NCBI GenBank assembly: GCA_024404875.1
Contig: JAKSPK010000007.1
Coordinates: 17,287 to 81,286, forward strand
From: Oscillospiraceae bacterium
GTDB lineage: Bacteria; Bacillota; Clostridia; Oscillospirales; Ruminococcaceae
Length of the DNA: 64,000 bases
Direction: 5' to 3'
The translations under genes and the position numbers were made by a program. Positions 25,162-33,497 of the stretch are shown here, in pieces; the stretch's first letter is position 1, and each line of letters starts with the position of its first letter. The notes under the pieces were generated by a model. It did not search any database and was not told the origin of the DNA. It saw only the letters and a list, made by a program, of their open reading frames with translations.

Positions 25162-26064
25162 ATGAAACTGAAAGTCAGATTATGCACAGTGTTTGCAGCC
25201 GCTGCGCTTGCGGCAGTCTGCAGCGGCTGCGATGAAAGCAGCTTTCCGGTGATCCCCGATCATGTTCCGCCGGAGACTTCTGCACAGAGCAGCGAAGCGC
25301 AGGAAAATGCCGAGCCGGAACCGACAGAGCCGTCTGCTCCGGCAGATCAGCCTTCTGCCGAGGCAGTGCCTGCCGATGATGCACCGCAGCCTGCGGCGGA
25401 TGATCCGGATGCCGTATTGTGCGGCAAATGGGAGGTCTATTCCGTCGATGACCAGACGGTCTGCGGAGGGCAGTACGGCGACGAGGATTATGCGCGGCTC
25501 TGGCAGATGGAGCTGCTCGCAAACGGCACAGCGCTCTATTATGACAGGATGGACGGCAGAGTCGTGAACATAGGGTGGACACATCCGGTACCGGACTTTG
25601 TGCAGCTGACGTTCGGCGCAGATCAGATGCCGTTTATGTTTCCGCTCAGCTTCAATGAGGGTGCCTGGGACTGCTCCCGCGAGGGCTGGCTGACCGGCGT
25701 CTCCGAATCCGGAATGCAGGTCGCCCTGCGGAAAACAGACAGCTTTCAGGAGCGCGCCTATCCGCAATCGGCGAATCTTGCCGGCCTATGGTCTGGCAGC
25801 GCGAACGGAGCGGAGTACGGCTGGGATATCTCAACGGTCGAGCAGAGCGTCCTTCTGAACATTACCGTCAACGGAGAAGGCATGATGTATCCCTATTTCG
25901 GCGAGGTGCAGTCGGACGGCAGCATCAGACTGATCGTGGAATTCGGAGACGGAACCCCGCAGCCCTTTGAGCAGTCGGTCATTGTTTCATCAGACGGACG
26001 CACAGCACAGTGGACGACCGAAAACGGCACCGTTACCATGACAAAGTCAGCCTCGGCTGTCTGA
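25162..26064 (+). CDS. Hypothetical lipoprotein with lipocalin-like beta domain
   Basis: A 300-residue lipoprotein. The signal peptide ends in AVCSGC, followed by an acidic Pro/Glu/Ala linker (about 35-80) and then two related beta-rich segments (LCGKWEVYSVDDQ, about 86, and LAGLWSGSANGAEYGWDIS, about 208). The GxW starts are typical of lipocalin-like repeats often found in clostridial surface proteins. AGGAG precedes ATG 25162 and the gene sits 10 bp after the previous stop, so it belongs to the same operon. No ligand can be assigned. Confidence 0.75.
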   Translation: MKLKVRLCTVFAAAALAAVCSGCDESSFPVIPDHVPPETSAQSSEAQENAEPEPTEPSAPADQPSAEAVPADDAPQPAADDPDAVLCGKWEVYSVDDQTVCGGQYGDEDYARLWQMELLANGTALYYDRMDGRVVNIGWTHPVPDFVQLTFGADQMPFMFPLSFNEGAWDCSREGWLTGVSESGMQVALRKTDSFQERAYPQSANLAGLWSGSANGAEYGWDISTVEQSVLLNITVNGEGMMYPYFGEVQSDGSIRLIVEFGDGTPQPFEQSVIVSSDGRTAQWTTENGTVTMTKSASAV

Positions 26065-26124
26065 TATACAGCAATCATCCCCCAACGCAGAACTTGATAT
26101 CCAATCGCGAAAGGAGCATTGCAA

Positions 26125-27828
26125 ATGGCAACAACGAAATCCAAAAACACAGCATTTCTCGCGGTGCTGGCCGTTCTGATGGTCGGCGGCATCGGCGGCG
26201 GCATCCTCATCAGCCGCAATCTCGGCAAGACCGATCAGGAGGTCTCCCGTGAGACCGCGATTGCACAGCTCGACAAAAAACTCAAGAAGATTTCCGTCAG
26301 TGAGACACAGCCGCGCAAGGCAACTGTCGAGATCGCCGGCAACAATCTCGCGGAGGAGCTGCCGGATATCGAAAAATATCCGCAGACTGTCACAGGCAAG
26401 GGCGATATCAATATTGAAATCATTTCCTCGACTGAGAAAGCGACCGGCGGCACGGACGGCTGGCTGATTGATGTCGCTGAAGATTTCAACAGCTCGCATT
26501 ACATGATTGATGGCCAGTGGGCAACGGTTTCGATCCGTCCAATCGCTTCCGGTGCGGCGATCGACTATATCATTTCCGGTAAATATGTGCCGGAGGGCTT
26601 CACGCCGTCCAATGAACTCTGGGGTGAAATGATTGCAGCGGAGAATGTGAAGATTGAAAAGATCGCTGACCGCATCGCGGGCAATACCGCCGGCATTCTC
26701 ATCAGCAAGGATACCTATCAGAAGCTCAGCGATTCCTACGGCACGGTCGATATCAGCACGATCGTCAATGCGACCGTCAAGAGCGAGATTACAATGGGCT
26801 ATACGAATCCCTATGCATCCTCGACCGGTCTGAATTTCCTTGTCAGCGCATTGGAGGAATTTGATTCTGCAGATATTCTCGGCCAGAATGCAACAGAGAA
26901 ATTCCGCTCGTTCCAGCAGAATGTTCCGTTCGTAGCATATAGCACGCTGCAAATGCGTGAGGCCGCAAAGAACGGCGTTCTCGATGCGTTCCTCATGGAA
27001 TACCAGGGTTATTACAATGCCACTGAGCTGCGCGATTATGAGTTCATCCCGTTTGGTGTGCGGCATGACAGCCCGATGTATGCGATTGGTGACCTGAGTG
27101 CCGAGCAGAACGAGACGCTCAATGTCTTTACCGAATACTGCATGAATGAGAAATCGCAGAATTCCGCGAAGAAATACGGCTTCAATGCATTGGATGATTA
27201 TAAACCCGCACAGTGGGATCTGTCCGGCAAGACACTTGAAAGCGCACAGAAGCTCTGGAAGACTGAGAAAGACTCCGGCAGCCCGGTCATGGCCGTATTC
27301 ATCGCGGATGTCTCCGGCAGCATGGGCGGCGCACCGCTCCAGAATCTGCAGTCCTCGCTGATCAATGCATCGCAGTATATCAATGAAACGAACTATGTCG
27401 GTCTGGTCAGCTACAGCACCGGTGTGACGGTGAATCTTCCGGTCGCGAAATTCGACCTCAATCAGCGCAGCTACTTTACCGGTGCCGTCGAGGATCTTTC
27501 ACCGGGCGGCAATACCGCAACCTATGATGCAGTTCTGGTCGGACTGGATCTGCTCCGCAATGCGCAGGAGAAGGTTGAGGCGGAGACCGGACAGAAGGTC
27601 AAGCCGCTGCTCTTTGTCCTCAGTGACGGCGAAACGAATGTCGGCAATACGCTCAAGGATATTCGTGCCATCGTGACCGGCATGGAAGTTCCGTGCTATA
27701 CGATTGGCTATAACGCGAATCTCAGTGCGCTTCAGGAGCTTTCGGCGATCAACGAAGCCGCGAGCATCAATGCGGATAATGACGATGTGATCTATAGCCT
27801 GAAGAGCCTGTTCAATGCTCAGATGTAA
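26125..27828 (+). CDS. Substrate-binding-like plus VWA domain membrane-anchored protein
   Basis: A 567-residue protein. An N-terminal transmembrane anchor (about 9-30) is followed by a periplasmic-binding-protein-like domain (about 85-345, with GTDGWLIDVAEDFN, GYTNPYASSTGLNFL and YQGYYNATELRDYEFIPFG) and a C-terminal von Willebrand A domain (from about 388) with an intact MIDAS (DVSGSMGG). It lies outside the cell. Proteins of this architecture accompany PspA, TelA or XpaC-type genes in Firmicutes, but the role is not established. ATG 26125 is used because AAAGGAG ends about 9 bases before it; the TTG at 26119 is too close. Confidence 0.85.
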   Translation: MATTKSKNTAFLAVLAVLMVGGIGGGILISRNLGKTDQEVSRETAIAQLDKKLKKISVSETQPRKATVEIAGNNLAEELPDIEKYPQTVTGKGDINIEIISSTEKATGGTDGWLIDVAEDFNSSHYMIDGQWATVSIRPIASGAAIDYIISGKYVPEGFTPSNELWGEMIAAENVKIEKIADRIAGNTAGILISKDTYQKLSDSYGTVDISTIVNATVKSEITMGYTNPYASSTGLNFLVSALEEFDSADILGQNATEKFRSFQQNVPFVAYSTLQMREAAKNGVLDAFLMEYQGYYNATELRDYEFIPFGVRHDSPMYAIGDLSAEQNETLNVFTEYCMNEKSQNSAKKYGFNALDDYKPAQWDLSGKTLESAQKLWKTEKDSGSPVMAVFIADVSGSMGGAPLQNLQSSLINASQYINETNYVGLVSYSTGVTVNLPVAKFDLNQRSYFTGAVEDLSPGGNTATYDAVLVGLDLLRNAQEKVEAETGQKVKPLLFVLSDGETNVGNTLKDIRAIVTGMEVPCYTIGYNANLSALQELSAINEAASINADNDDVIYSLKSLFNAQM

Positions 27829-27899
27829 TACGAAAGCAGGCGCATCCGTCCCCGCGGCGGGTGCGCTTCGCTGTGCTTGTGATGTGAAAGGAGACTGCA

Positions 27900-29075
27900 A
27901 TGAATCAGACATATATTGATCCGGAAACGGGCGCAAGGCGCTGCCGCTGTTTCAAGCGCTGCGGCGGCTGTCAGCTTGACGAACCCTATGCAGACCAGAT
28001 CCGCCGGAAGCAGGAAAAGGCCGAACGGATGCTTGGCACATTCGGAAAGGTTTTGCCGATTATTCCCGCAGAGCAGCCCTGCGGCTACCGCGGCAAGGTG
28101 CAGAATGTCTTTGCGCGGGATTCGCGGAAGAGAATCGTTTCCGGTGTTTATCAGTCCTCCGGACAGAAAATGGTGACAGTCAATGACTGTATGCTGGAGG
28201 ACGAACGCGCTGCGCCAATCCTGCGGACGCTGAAAACGCTGATGCAGAGCCTGCGCATCGCACCTTATGATCTTCGCACCGGAACGGGACTGCTGCGGCA
28301 TACGCTGATCCGTACTTCGCGTTCGACCGGACAGATCATGCTGGTGATGGTTACGGCATCGCCGATCCTACCGGCAAAAAAGCATCTGATCGACGGGCTG
28401 ACCAAGGCACATCCGGAGCTGACAACGATCGTGCAGAATATCTGTCCGGACGGCCTGCCGCTGATGCTCGGTCCGCGCTCGGTCACACTGTATGGCAAGG
28501 GCTATATCGAGGACGAGCTCTGCGGGTGCCGATTCCGCATCTCTCCTGCATCGTTCTATCAGGTCAATCCGGCGCAGACAGAGCGGCTTTACCGCTGCGC
28601 GGTTGAAGCAGCGGCACTCAGAAAAGGCGAGACTGTCATCGACGCTTACTGCGGCACCGGTACACTTGGTATGATCTGTGCGAAGCAGGGCGCGGAGGTC
28701 ATCGGTGTTGAGCTGAACCGCTCCGCCTGCCGCGATGCCGCCGAAAATGCAAAACGCAATCACCTTGACAATATCCGTTTCCGGAACGGCGATGCAGGAG
28801 AGTTCATGCAGCAGGCGGCAAAGGAAGGCGGCCGCTGCGATGTGCTGCTGATGGATCCGCCGCGGACAGGTGCGGATGCGAAATTTCTGCGTGCTGCCGC
28901 TGCATTGAAGCCAGCGCGGATCGTCTATGTTTCCTGTGGGATCGAATCGCTGCGGCGTGACCTGATGCAGCTTGTGAAGGCAGGTTACCGTGTGCAGCAC
29001 ATTCAGCCGGTGGATATGTTTCCGCACACCACCGGCATCGAGACGGTGTGTCTGCTGAAATACGCAAAAAAATGA
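27900..29075 (+). CDS. Class I SAM-dependent RNA m5U methyltransferase (RumA/RlmD type)
   Basis: A 391-residue enzyme without the N-terminal TRAM domain. The [4Fe-4S]-binding cysteines appear in CRCFKRCGGC near the N-terminus. The methyltransferase core shows QVNPAQTERLY, DAYCGTGTLGMICA (SAM site), VLLMDPPRTGAD and the VYVSCGIESLRRDL block that holds the catalytic Cys. Members methylate uridine in 23S rRNA or tRNA; the exact site cannot be assigned. AAAGGAG precedes the ATG. The gene follows the VWA gene by 71 bp, and the hairpin between them lacks a T tract, so read-through is likely. Confidence 0.9.
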   Translation: MNQTYIDPETGARRCRCFKRCGGCQLDEPYADQIRRKQEKAERMLGTFGKVLPIIPAEQPCGYRGKVQNVFARDSRKRIVSGVYQSSGQKMVTVNDCMLEDERAAPILRTLKTLMQSLRIAPYDLRTGTGLLRHTLIRTSRSTGQIMLVMVTASPILPAKKHLIDGLTKAHPELTTIVQNICPDGLPLMLGPRSVTLYGKGYIEDELCGCRFRISPASFYQVNPAQTERLYRCAVEAAALRKGETVIDAYCGTGTLGMICAKQGAEVIGVELNRSACRDAAENAKRNHLDNIRFRNGDAGEFMQQAAKEGGRCDVLLMDPPRTGADAKFLRAAAALKPARIVYVSCGIESLRRDLMQLVKAGYRVQHIQPVDMFPHTTGIETVCLLKYAKK

Positions 29076-29126
29076 GAAGACGGTCAGTTTTCCGGTGCCG
29101 CGGCAGAAAACTTTGTGCGGTGCCAC

Positions 29127-29155
29127 TTGACAATATGGTGAAGATTTGGTATAAT
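29127..29155 (+). promoter_or_regulatory. Promoter of the pspA gene
   Basis: TTGACA (29127-29132), 17-bp spacer ending TGG, TATAAT (29150-29155). Confidence 0.9.
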
Positions 29156-29245
29156 AGGCATAACAGCAGCGGTTTGTCCTGCTGCGAAAAATCGTATTAT
29201 CTTTATCAAATTCATATTTATATGGAAACAGGAGGATGACTTCAG

Positions 29246-30010
29246 ATGGGTATTTTTTCCAGACTCAGTGATATTCTCAGAGCGAACATTAATGATATGC
29301 TCGACAAGGCCGAGGATCCGGAAAAGCTCGTGAAGCAGATCATCGTTGATATGCAGAAGGAGCTGACAAAATCGACACAGGCACTCGGCAAGGCAGTTGC
29401 CAGCGAGCGTATGGTCGAAAAGCAGTACCGCAATGCCTGCGCCGTTTCCGCGAGCTGGGAAAGCCGTGCGAAAGCAGCTCTGAAGGCCGGCGATGCTGAG
29501 CTTGCAAAGAAGGCTCTCGCAAGCAAGGTTAAGGCAGACGAGGATGTCGCGAATTATCGCGAAATGTACGAGACAATTTCCAACCAGACGGAAGCAATCC
29601 GTTCTCAGGTTGAAGTGCTGAAATCCAAAATGCAGGAAGCAAAGTCCCGCGAGGCAATGCTGATCGCCCGTTCCCAGATGGCCGATACGACCAGAGAGCT
29701 GGCACAGACACTCGGCGGCATCGACACCAAGAGCTCTTTCGACAAGCTCACCAAAATGGAAGAGCGGATCGAGCGCAAGGAAGCCGAAGCAGCTGCGTTC
29801 AGCGAGATCCTCGGCGCAGGCAAGCCGGAGGAGGTTGCGACGTTCGAAGAGCTGGAGCGTAACGCAAAGGTCGATTCCGAGCTGGAGCGTCTGATGGCGG
29901 AAATGGGTATGGCACCCACAGCGGCAGCCGATACTTCATCTGTCAATGACGAGCTTGCGGCTGCGATCAGAGCGCTGGAGGGCGCACCCGCTGAAGCACC
30001 CGGTGTCTGA
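29246..30010 (+). CDS. pspA: PspA/IM30 family membrane-stress protein
   Basis: A 254-residue coiled-coil protein of the ESCRT-III-like PspA/IM30 family. It begins MGIFSRLSDILRANINDML, the conserved amphipathic helix 0, followed by the DPEKLVKQIIVDMQKEL block and long heptad-rich helices to about residue 220. PspA oligomers bind and stabilise stressed membranes. A GGAGG site and a leader of about 80 nt precede the ATG, and a strong terminator follows, so it is monocistronic. Its position between the SBP-VWA operon and a VanY-like protein fits an envelope-stress neighbourhood. Confidence 0.9.
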   Translation: MGIFSRLSDILRANINDMLDKAEDPEKLVKQIIVDMQKELTKSTQALGKAVASERMVEKQYRNACAVSASWESRAKAALKAGDAELAKKALASKVKADEDVANYREMYETISNQTEAIRSQVEVLKSKMQEAKSREAMLIARSQMADTTRELAQTLGGIDTKSSFDKLTKMEERIERKEAEAAAFSEILGAGKPEEVATFEELERNAKVDSELERLMAEMGMAPTAAADTSSVNDELAAAIRALEGAPAEAPGV

Positions 30011-30028
30011 TCCGGTCTGAATTCTGCG

Positions 30029-30072
30029 GCACAGTCTCACATCCCGTTCTGATGTGAGACTGTGCTTTTTTC
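30029..30072 (+). terminator. Strong terminator of pspA
   Basis: GCACAGTCTCACATC (30029-30043) pairs with GATGTGAGACTGTGC (30051-30065), followed by TTTTTT. Confidence 0.93.
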
Positions 30073-30106
30073 CGATTGTTCCGATTCTGAAAGGGGAGGT
30101 TCCCTG

Positions 30107-31177
30107 ATGGCAAGCAAACGAAGAATTCGCTGGGACAGAATTTCTGTCGCTGCGATCGTTCTGGTGCTTATGATATTCCTGCTCGGCTCCTGTGTGTCGC
30201 GCTGCACCGCGAATAGGACGGGGTCAGCGGAGAACTCGAAGGAAAACACAGAGGCGACTGCCGAGCAGACGACGGCGTCGGCTGCGGAGTCACAGCCGTC
30301 TGAAACCAAGGATCCCGCTTCGCAGACGATGGCGAATGTTCCGGTCATGATTACCGATGCAGAGCCGAGTCACGATCTGGCGACGACAACGACTGCTGCT
30401 GAAGAAAGCAGCGAGGAGCCGGCCTATGTACTGCCCGCCGGCTATCAGGAGATCCCGGTGCAGGCAAATGCGATCAACAGCGGCACGCTGGTGCTGGTCA
30501 ACGCTGCGAATCCCAGTCATCTTAGTTCAACTGAGCTGGATCTGGAGCAGGTCTATTATGCAGATGACCGCCAGGACACCTATGAAATCTCATATCCCGG
30601 CCATACCTCGCTGAATAAGAGCGCGCTCGCGAAATTTAACCGGCTGATGAAGGCCTATTACAGTGCGACCGCGAACAAGGAAATCATGTTCAATTACGGC
30701 TATCTTGAGACCAATCAGGAGAAGAGCAATCCGGAATCCTCGACAGGTCTGGATGTGCAGCTCCACTTGAAGCATGATGACGGCACCTATGAGTTTGTGC
30801 AGAATGTTGCACCGTATTCGTGGCTCTTTGACCACATGGCGAGCTATGGCTTTATTCTCCGCTATCCGCCGGATAAGAGCGATCTGACGGGCGAGCGCGG
30901 CGGCTATACGGCGATCCGTTATGTCGGTGTTCCGCACGCAGCGTATATGGCGGAAAAGGGTCTTTGCCTGGAGGAGTATCTCGATATGCTGAAGAAGGAG
31001 CATGATTTCTTCAGCGGCACAATCCTCGAATACAGCACATCTGAGCTGACCTATCATATTTATTATGTGCCGGTTGGCGTGCGGGATAATCTTTCCGTAC
31101 CGGTACCGAAGGGCGGCTCCTATGAGATCTCCGGCAACAATACCGACGGCTTCATCGTGACAGCGATCGTCGGATGA
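30107..31177 (+). CDS. VanY-like (M15B) protein lacking the zinc ligands, membrane-linked
   Basis: A 356-residue protein. The N-terminal hydrophobic segment ends in a lipobox-like LGSC (Cys29), followed by a Ser/Thr/Glu-rich linker to about 105 and a VanY/M15B-type domain (about 120-330) recognised by SWLFDHMASYGFILRYPPDK and IRYVGVPHAAYMAEKGLCLEEYL. The zinc motif SxHxxGxAxD is changed: Ser211 stands for His and Gln218 for Asp. The ExWH motif reads G266-Y-T-A269. All expected metal and catalytic residues are lost, so it is probably a non-enzymatic peptidoglycan- or peptide-binding protein. ATG 30107 follows GGGGAGG. Confidence 0.82.
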   Translation: MASKRRIRWDRISVAAIVLVLMIFLLGSCVSRCTANRTGSAENSKENTEATAEQTTASAAESQPSETKDPASQTMANVPVMITDAEPSHDLATTTTAAEESSEEPAYVLPAGYQEIPVQANAINSGTLVLVNAANPSHLSSTELDLEQVYYADDRQDTYEISYPGHTSLNKSALAKFNRLMKAYYSATANKEIMFNYGYLETNQEKSNPESSTGLDVQLHLKHDDGTYEFVQNVAPYSWLFDHMASYGFILRYPPDKSDLTGERGGYTAIRYVGVPHAAYMAEKGLCLEEYLDMLKKEHDFFSGTILEYSTSELTYHIYYVPVGVRDNLSVPVPKGGSYEISGNNTDGFIVTAIVG

Positions 31178-31211
31178 TCGCTTCCGTGTATACCGAAAGG
31201 GGGTGTTTGCA

Positions 31212-31727
31212 ATGGCAGCACAGAAACCGCAGCAGAAGGGCATCTTTCTGCGTGTACGGGAATGGCTGCGCCGCAGACACCCCCGTTTTCGTACTCGCGG
31301 GCAGGTTGTAATTCTGCCGCGGCGGGCACGCTGTTTCGGCGGCAGGCTGACGCTTTCACTGCCGGCTGATTTCACCGTAAACCGCCGGCAGAAGGATCAT
31401 GTACAGCTGCACGGCGCGGTGTCCGGGCTGGAGCTGATGCTGATGCAGGTACCGTTCCGGCGGCGCATTGGGACAGTTTCCGCGCTGGATCTGCAGCTTG
31501 CCTTCCGGAAGCTCGGCCTGCCGCACAGTCTCCCGGAAATGCAGCACGGCTTCCTGCGGTATTCCCCGATGCTGACGGCGCAGTGGAACGGCAAAGAAAA
31601 AACCGTCCTGCACCTGATACAGGTACGGCAGACGGTTTTTCTGTTATGTTTTATGAATGTGACAGAGGAGGCAGAGCCTGATGTCCGTGCAGTGATTGCG
31701 ACAGCGGAGATCGACAAAGATCAATAG
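31212..31727 (+). CDS. Hypothetical basic protein
   Basis: A 171-residue protein, very rich in Arg in the first 50 residues (LRVREWLRRRHPRFRTRGQ), then beta-rich. No signal peptide, membrane segment or family is recognised. AAAGGGGG precedes ATG 31212. It begins 34 bp after the VanY-like gene and is probably co-transcribed. Its last 7 bp overlap the end of the convergent deaminase gene. The second half (LQLAFRKLGLPHSLPEMQHGFLRYSP) looks folded and is not low-complexity. Confidence 0.6.
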   Translation: MAAQKPQQKGIFLRVREWLRRRHPRFRTRGQVVILPRRARCFGGRLTLSLPADFTVNRRQKDHVQLHGAVSGLELMLMQVPFRRRIGTVSALDLQLAFRKLGLPHSLPEMQHGFLRYSPMLTAQWNGKEKTVLHLIQVRQTVFLLCFMNVTEEAEPDVRAVIATAEIDKDQ

Positions 31728-32218
31728 CCTGTCTTTTCGAGATCGTCGGCGAGAGAATCGTCATCCGTGATCCAGTCGGCGGTACGGATCGTAAAATGCG
31801 AATCCTTATCCTGCCGGATGATGACTTCGGTGATCCCGGCATTGAGGATGAGCCGCTTGCACATGGAACATGGCGCGACGGCGCCGTCAAGCTGATCGGT
31901 CTTGGCATCGTGGCAGGCGAGATAGAGTGCCGCGCCGAGCAGATCAGATCGGCTTGCGCTGATGATCGCATTTGCTTCGGCATGGACGCTGCGGCAGAGC
32001 TCATAGCGCTGGCCGCGCGGTACCTGCATGCGTTCGCGGTAGCAGAAATTGAGGTCGCTGCAATTTTTCCGGCCGCGCGGCGCACCGTTATAGCCTGTAG
32101 AAATGATCTCGTCATTCTTGACGATGATCGCGCCGAATTTGCGGCGCAGACAGGTGCTGCGCTCGGAGACGGCCTCAGCGATATCGAGATAATAGTTGAT
32201 CTTGTCTCTGCGGTTCAT
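31721..32218 (-). CDS. dCMP/cytidine deaminase family protein (ComEB-like)
   Basis: A 165-residue zinc deaminase. Its motifs are HAEANAI (zinc His and catalytic Glu) and PCSMCKRLI (two zinc Cys), with the ComEB-type N-terminus MNRRDKINYYLDIAEAVSERSTC and the insert GYNGAPRGRKNC. It would convert dCMP to dUMP for thymidylate synthesis. The start is the ATG at 32218 after GGAAAGGA. The reading frame stays open upstream through the 96-bp repeats, but that part is promoter DNA. Promoters at 32267-32295 and 32363-32391 drive it. It is convergent with the previous gene. Confidence 0.92.
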   Translation of the reverse strand: MNRRDKINYYLDIAEAVSERSTCLRRKFGAIIVKNDEIISTGYNGAPRGRKNCSDLNFCYRERMQVPRGQRYELCRSVHAEANAIISASRSDLLGAALYLACHDAKTDQLDGAVAPCSMCKRLILNAGITEVIIRQDKDSHFTIRTADWITDDDSLADDLEKTGY

Positions 32219-32266
32219 GGTCGTATATTCCTTTCCAATGGCGGCAGGCTGCACGCCGTTTCTCAT

Positions 32267-32295
32267 ATTATAGCATATTATGGAGAAAAGTGCAA
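32267..32295 (-). promoter_or_regulatory. Proximal promoter of the dCMP deaminase gene (repeat copy 1)
   Basis: On the minus strand TTGCAC (32290-32295), 17-bp spacer ending TGC, TATAAT (32267-32272). Confidence 0.85.
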
Positions 32296-32475
32296 TGGAT
32301 ACGGAAAAACAAAAATGTCGGATTTCGCATCCTGATCTCATATCGGAGCCGGGCACTGCCCGGTTATAGCATATTATGGAGAAAAGTGCAATGGATACGG
32401 AAAAACAAGAATGCCGGATTTCGCATCCTGATCTCATATCGGAGCCGGGCATTGCCCGGTTATAACATATTATGG
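32268..32475. repeat. 96-bp tandem repeat, two copies plus partial third
   Basis: Units start at 32268, 32364 and 32460 (the last only about 16 bp). They differ at only a few positions. Each full unit holds a minus-strand -35/-10 pair and ends in a CCGGGCA/TGCCCGG hairpin. It lies between divergent dCMP deaminase and rsmA. Confidence 0.92.
32363..32391 (-). promoter_or_regulatory. Duplicated distal promoter of the dCMP deaminase gene (repeat copy 2)
   Basis: On the minus strand TTGCAC (32386-32391), 17-bp spacer, TATAAC (32363-32368). One mismatch in the -10 relative to copy 1. Confidence 0.65.
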
Positions 32476-32541
32476 AATGCCGAATTAACGGCAGCGTTAC
32501 ATTTCCGAACAAAAATACTTGATAAGAAGAAAGGAAAAGCT

Positions 32542-33405
32542 ATGCTCGAACTGACAGATATGCAGGTCATACGCGCACTTTCAAAGCGCTATGACTTTTC
32601 GTTTTCCAAAGGCCTCGGTCAGAATTTTCTGATTGATCCGGAGGTCTGTCCGGCAATCGCGGAATACGGCATCCCATCGCGGGAATGCGGCGTACTGGAG
32701 ATCGGCACGGGCTTCGGCGTCCTGACGCAGCAGCTTGCGCTGCGCTCGGAGCAGGTGACTGCGGTTGAGCTTGACCGCCGCTTAAAGCCGGTGCTGGCAG
32801 AGACGCTTGCCGGATTTTCCAATGTCAGTATCGTCTGGCAGGATATCATGAAGGTCGCTCTGAGTGATTTTCTGCAGGCACATTTCGGCAGCCGCGAGGT
32901 TGCGGTCTGCGCGAATCTTCCGTATTATATCACCTCGCCGATTCTGATGCATCTGCTGGAATCAGATGTTCAGCTCCGCAGTATTACGGTCATGGTGCAG
33001 AAGGAAGCGGCCGACCGCCTCTGCGCAGAGATCGGAAGCCGCGATGCAGGCGCGGTGACGGCAGCTGTCCGGCTGCGCGGCCATGCGGAGCAGCTTTTTG
33101 AGGTGCCGCGTACATCGTTTTATCCGTCGCCGAAAGTCGATTCGGCAGTCATTCGTATCACGCCCTATGAAACGCCGCTCTGTACGCCAGAGGAGCTGCG
33201 CTGCGTCCTGCGGATTGTCAAGGCGGGCTTTGCCCAGCGCCGCAAGACCGCAGTGAATGCGCTTTCGTCAGGACTGGCGCTCCCGAAGGAGCAGGTCACA
33301 GAAGCACTCGCAGCTGTCGGTCAGCCCGCGAATGTCCGCTTTGAGCAGCTTGATGCGGAGACCTTGCTGGCGCTTGCGGATGCGATACAGCAGGGGGTGT
33401 CCTGA
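32542..33405 (+). CDS. rsmA: 16S rRNA adenine dimethyltransferase RsmA (KsgA)
   Basis: A 287-residue enzyme that dimethylates two adjacent adenines in the 3' end hairpin of 16S rRNA. Diagnostic blocks are FSKGLGQNFLID (about 24), EIGTGFGVLTQQLA (SAM loop), NLPYYITSPILMHLL (catalytic NLPY) and PRTSFYPSPKVDSAVI. ATG 32542 follows AAAGGAAAAG. The frame extends upstream through the tandem repeats, which are non-coding. No clear promoter was found between the repeats and the start. Confidence 0.95.
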   Translation: MLELTDMQVIRALSKRYDFSFSKGLGQNFLIDPEVCPAIAEYGIPSRECGVLEIGTGFGVLTQQLALRSEQVTAVELDRRLKPVLAETLAGFSNVSIVWQDIMKVALSDFLQAHFGSREVAVCANLPYYITSPILMHLLESDVQLRSITVMVQKEAADRLCAEIGSRDAGAVTAAVRLRGHAEQLFEVPRTSFYPSPKVDSAVIRITPYETPLCTPEELRCVLRIVKAGFAQRRKTAVNALSSGLALPKEQVTEALAAVGQPANVRFEQLDAETLLALADAIQQGVS

Positions 33406-33426
33406 TTTCTGCCGGCATACAGCCCA

Positions 33427-33466
33427 AAGCCCGAACGCGGAGAATGACCGCATTCGGGCTTATTTC
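33427..33466. terminator. Terminator between convergent rsmA and the RING-like gene
   Basis: AAGCCCGAA (33427-33435) pairs with TTCGGGCTT (33453-33461), extended by a GCGG/CCGC inner stem. It runs into TATTTC on the plus strand and could serve both genes. Confidence 0.65.
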
Positions 33467-33497
33467 ATCTTGTGCAGAGAAGGGGCTGTTTTGGCGT

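Noticed and set aside
27836-27872. Terminator between the SBP-VWA and methyltransferase genes
   Set aside because: GCGCATCCG/CGGGTGCGC forms a stem, but only TTCG follows, with no T-tract.
32268-32475. Protein-coding extension of the deaminase or rsmA through the 96-bp repeats
   Set aside because: Both strands stay open only because 96 is divisible by 3. Promoters lie within the repeats, and the true starts have ribosome binding sites and match family N-termini.
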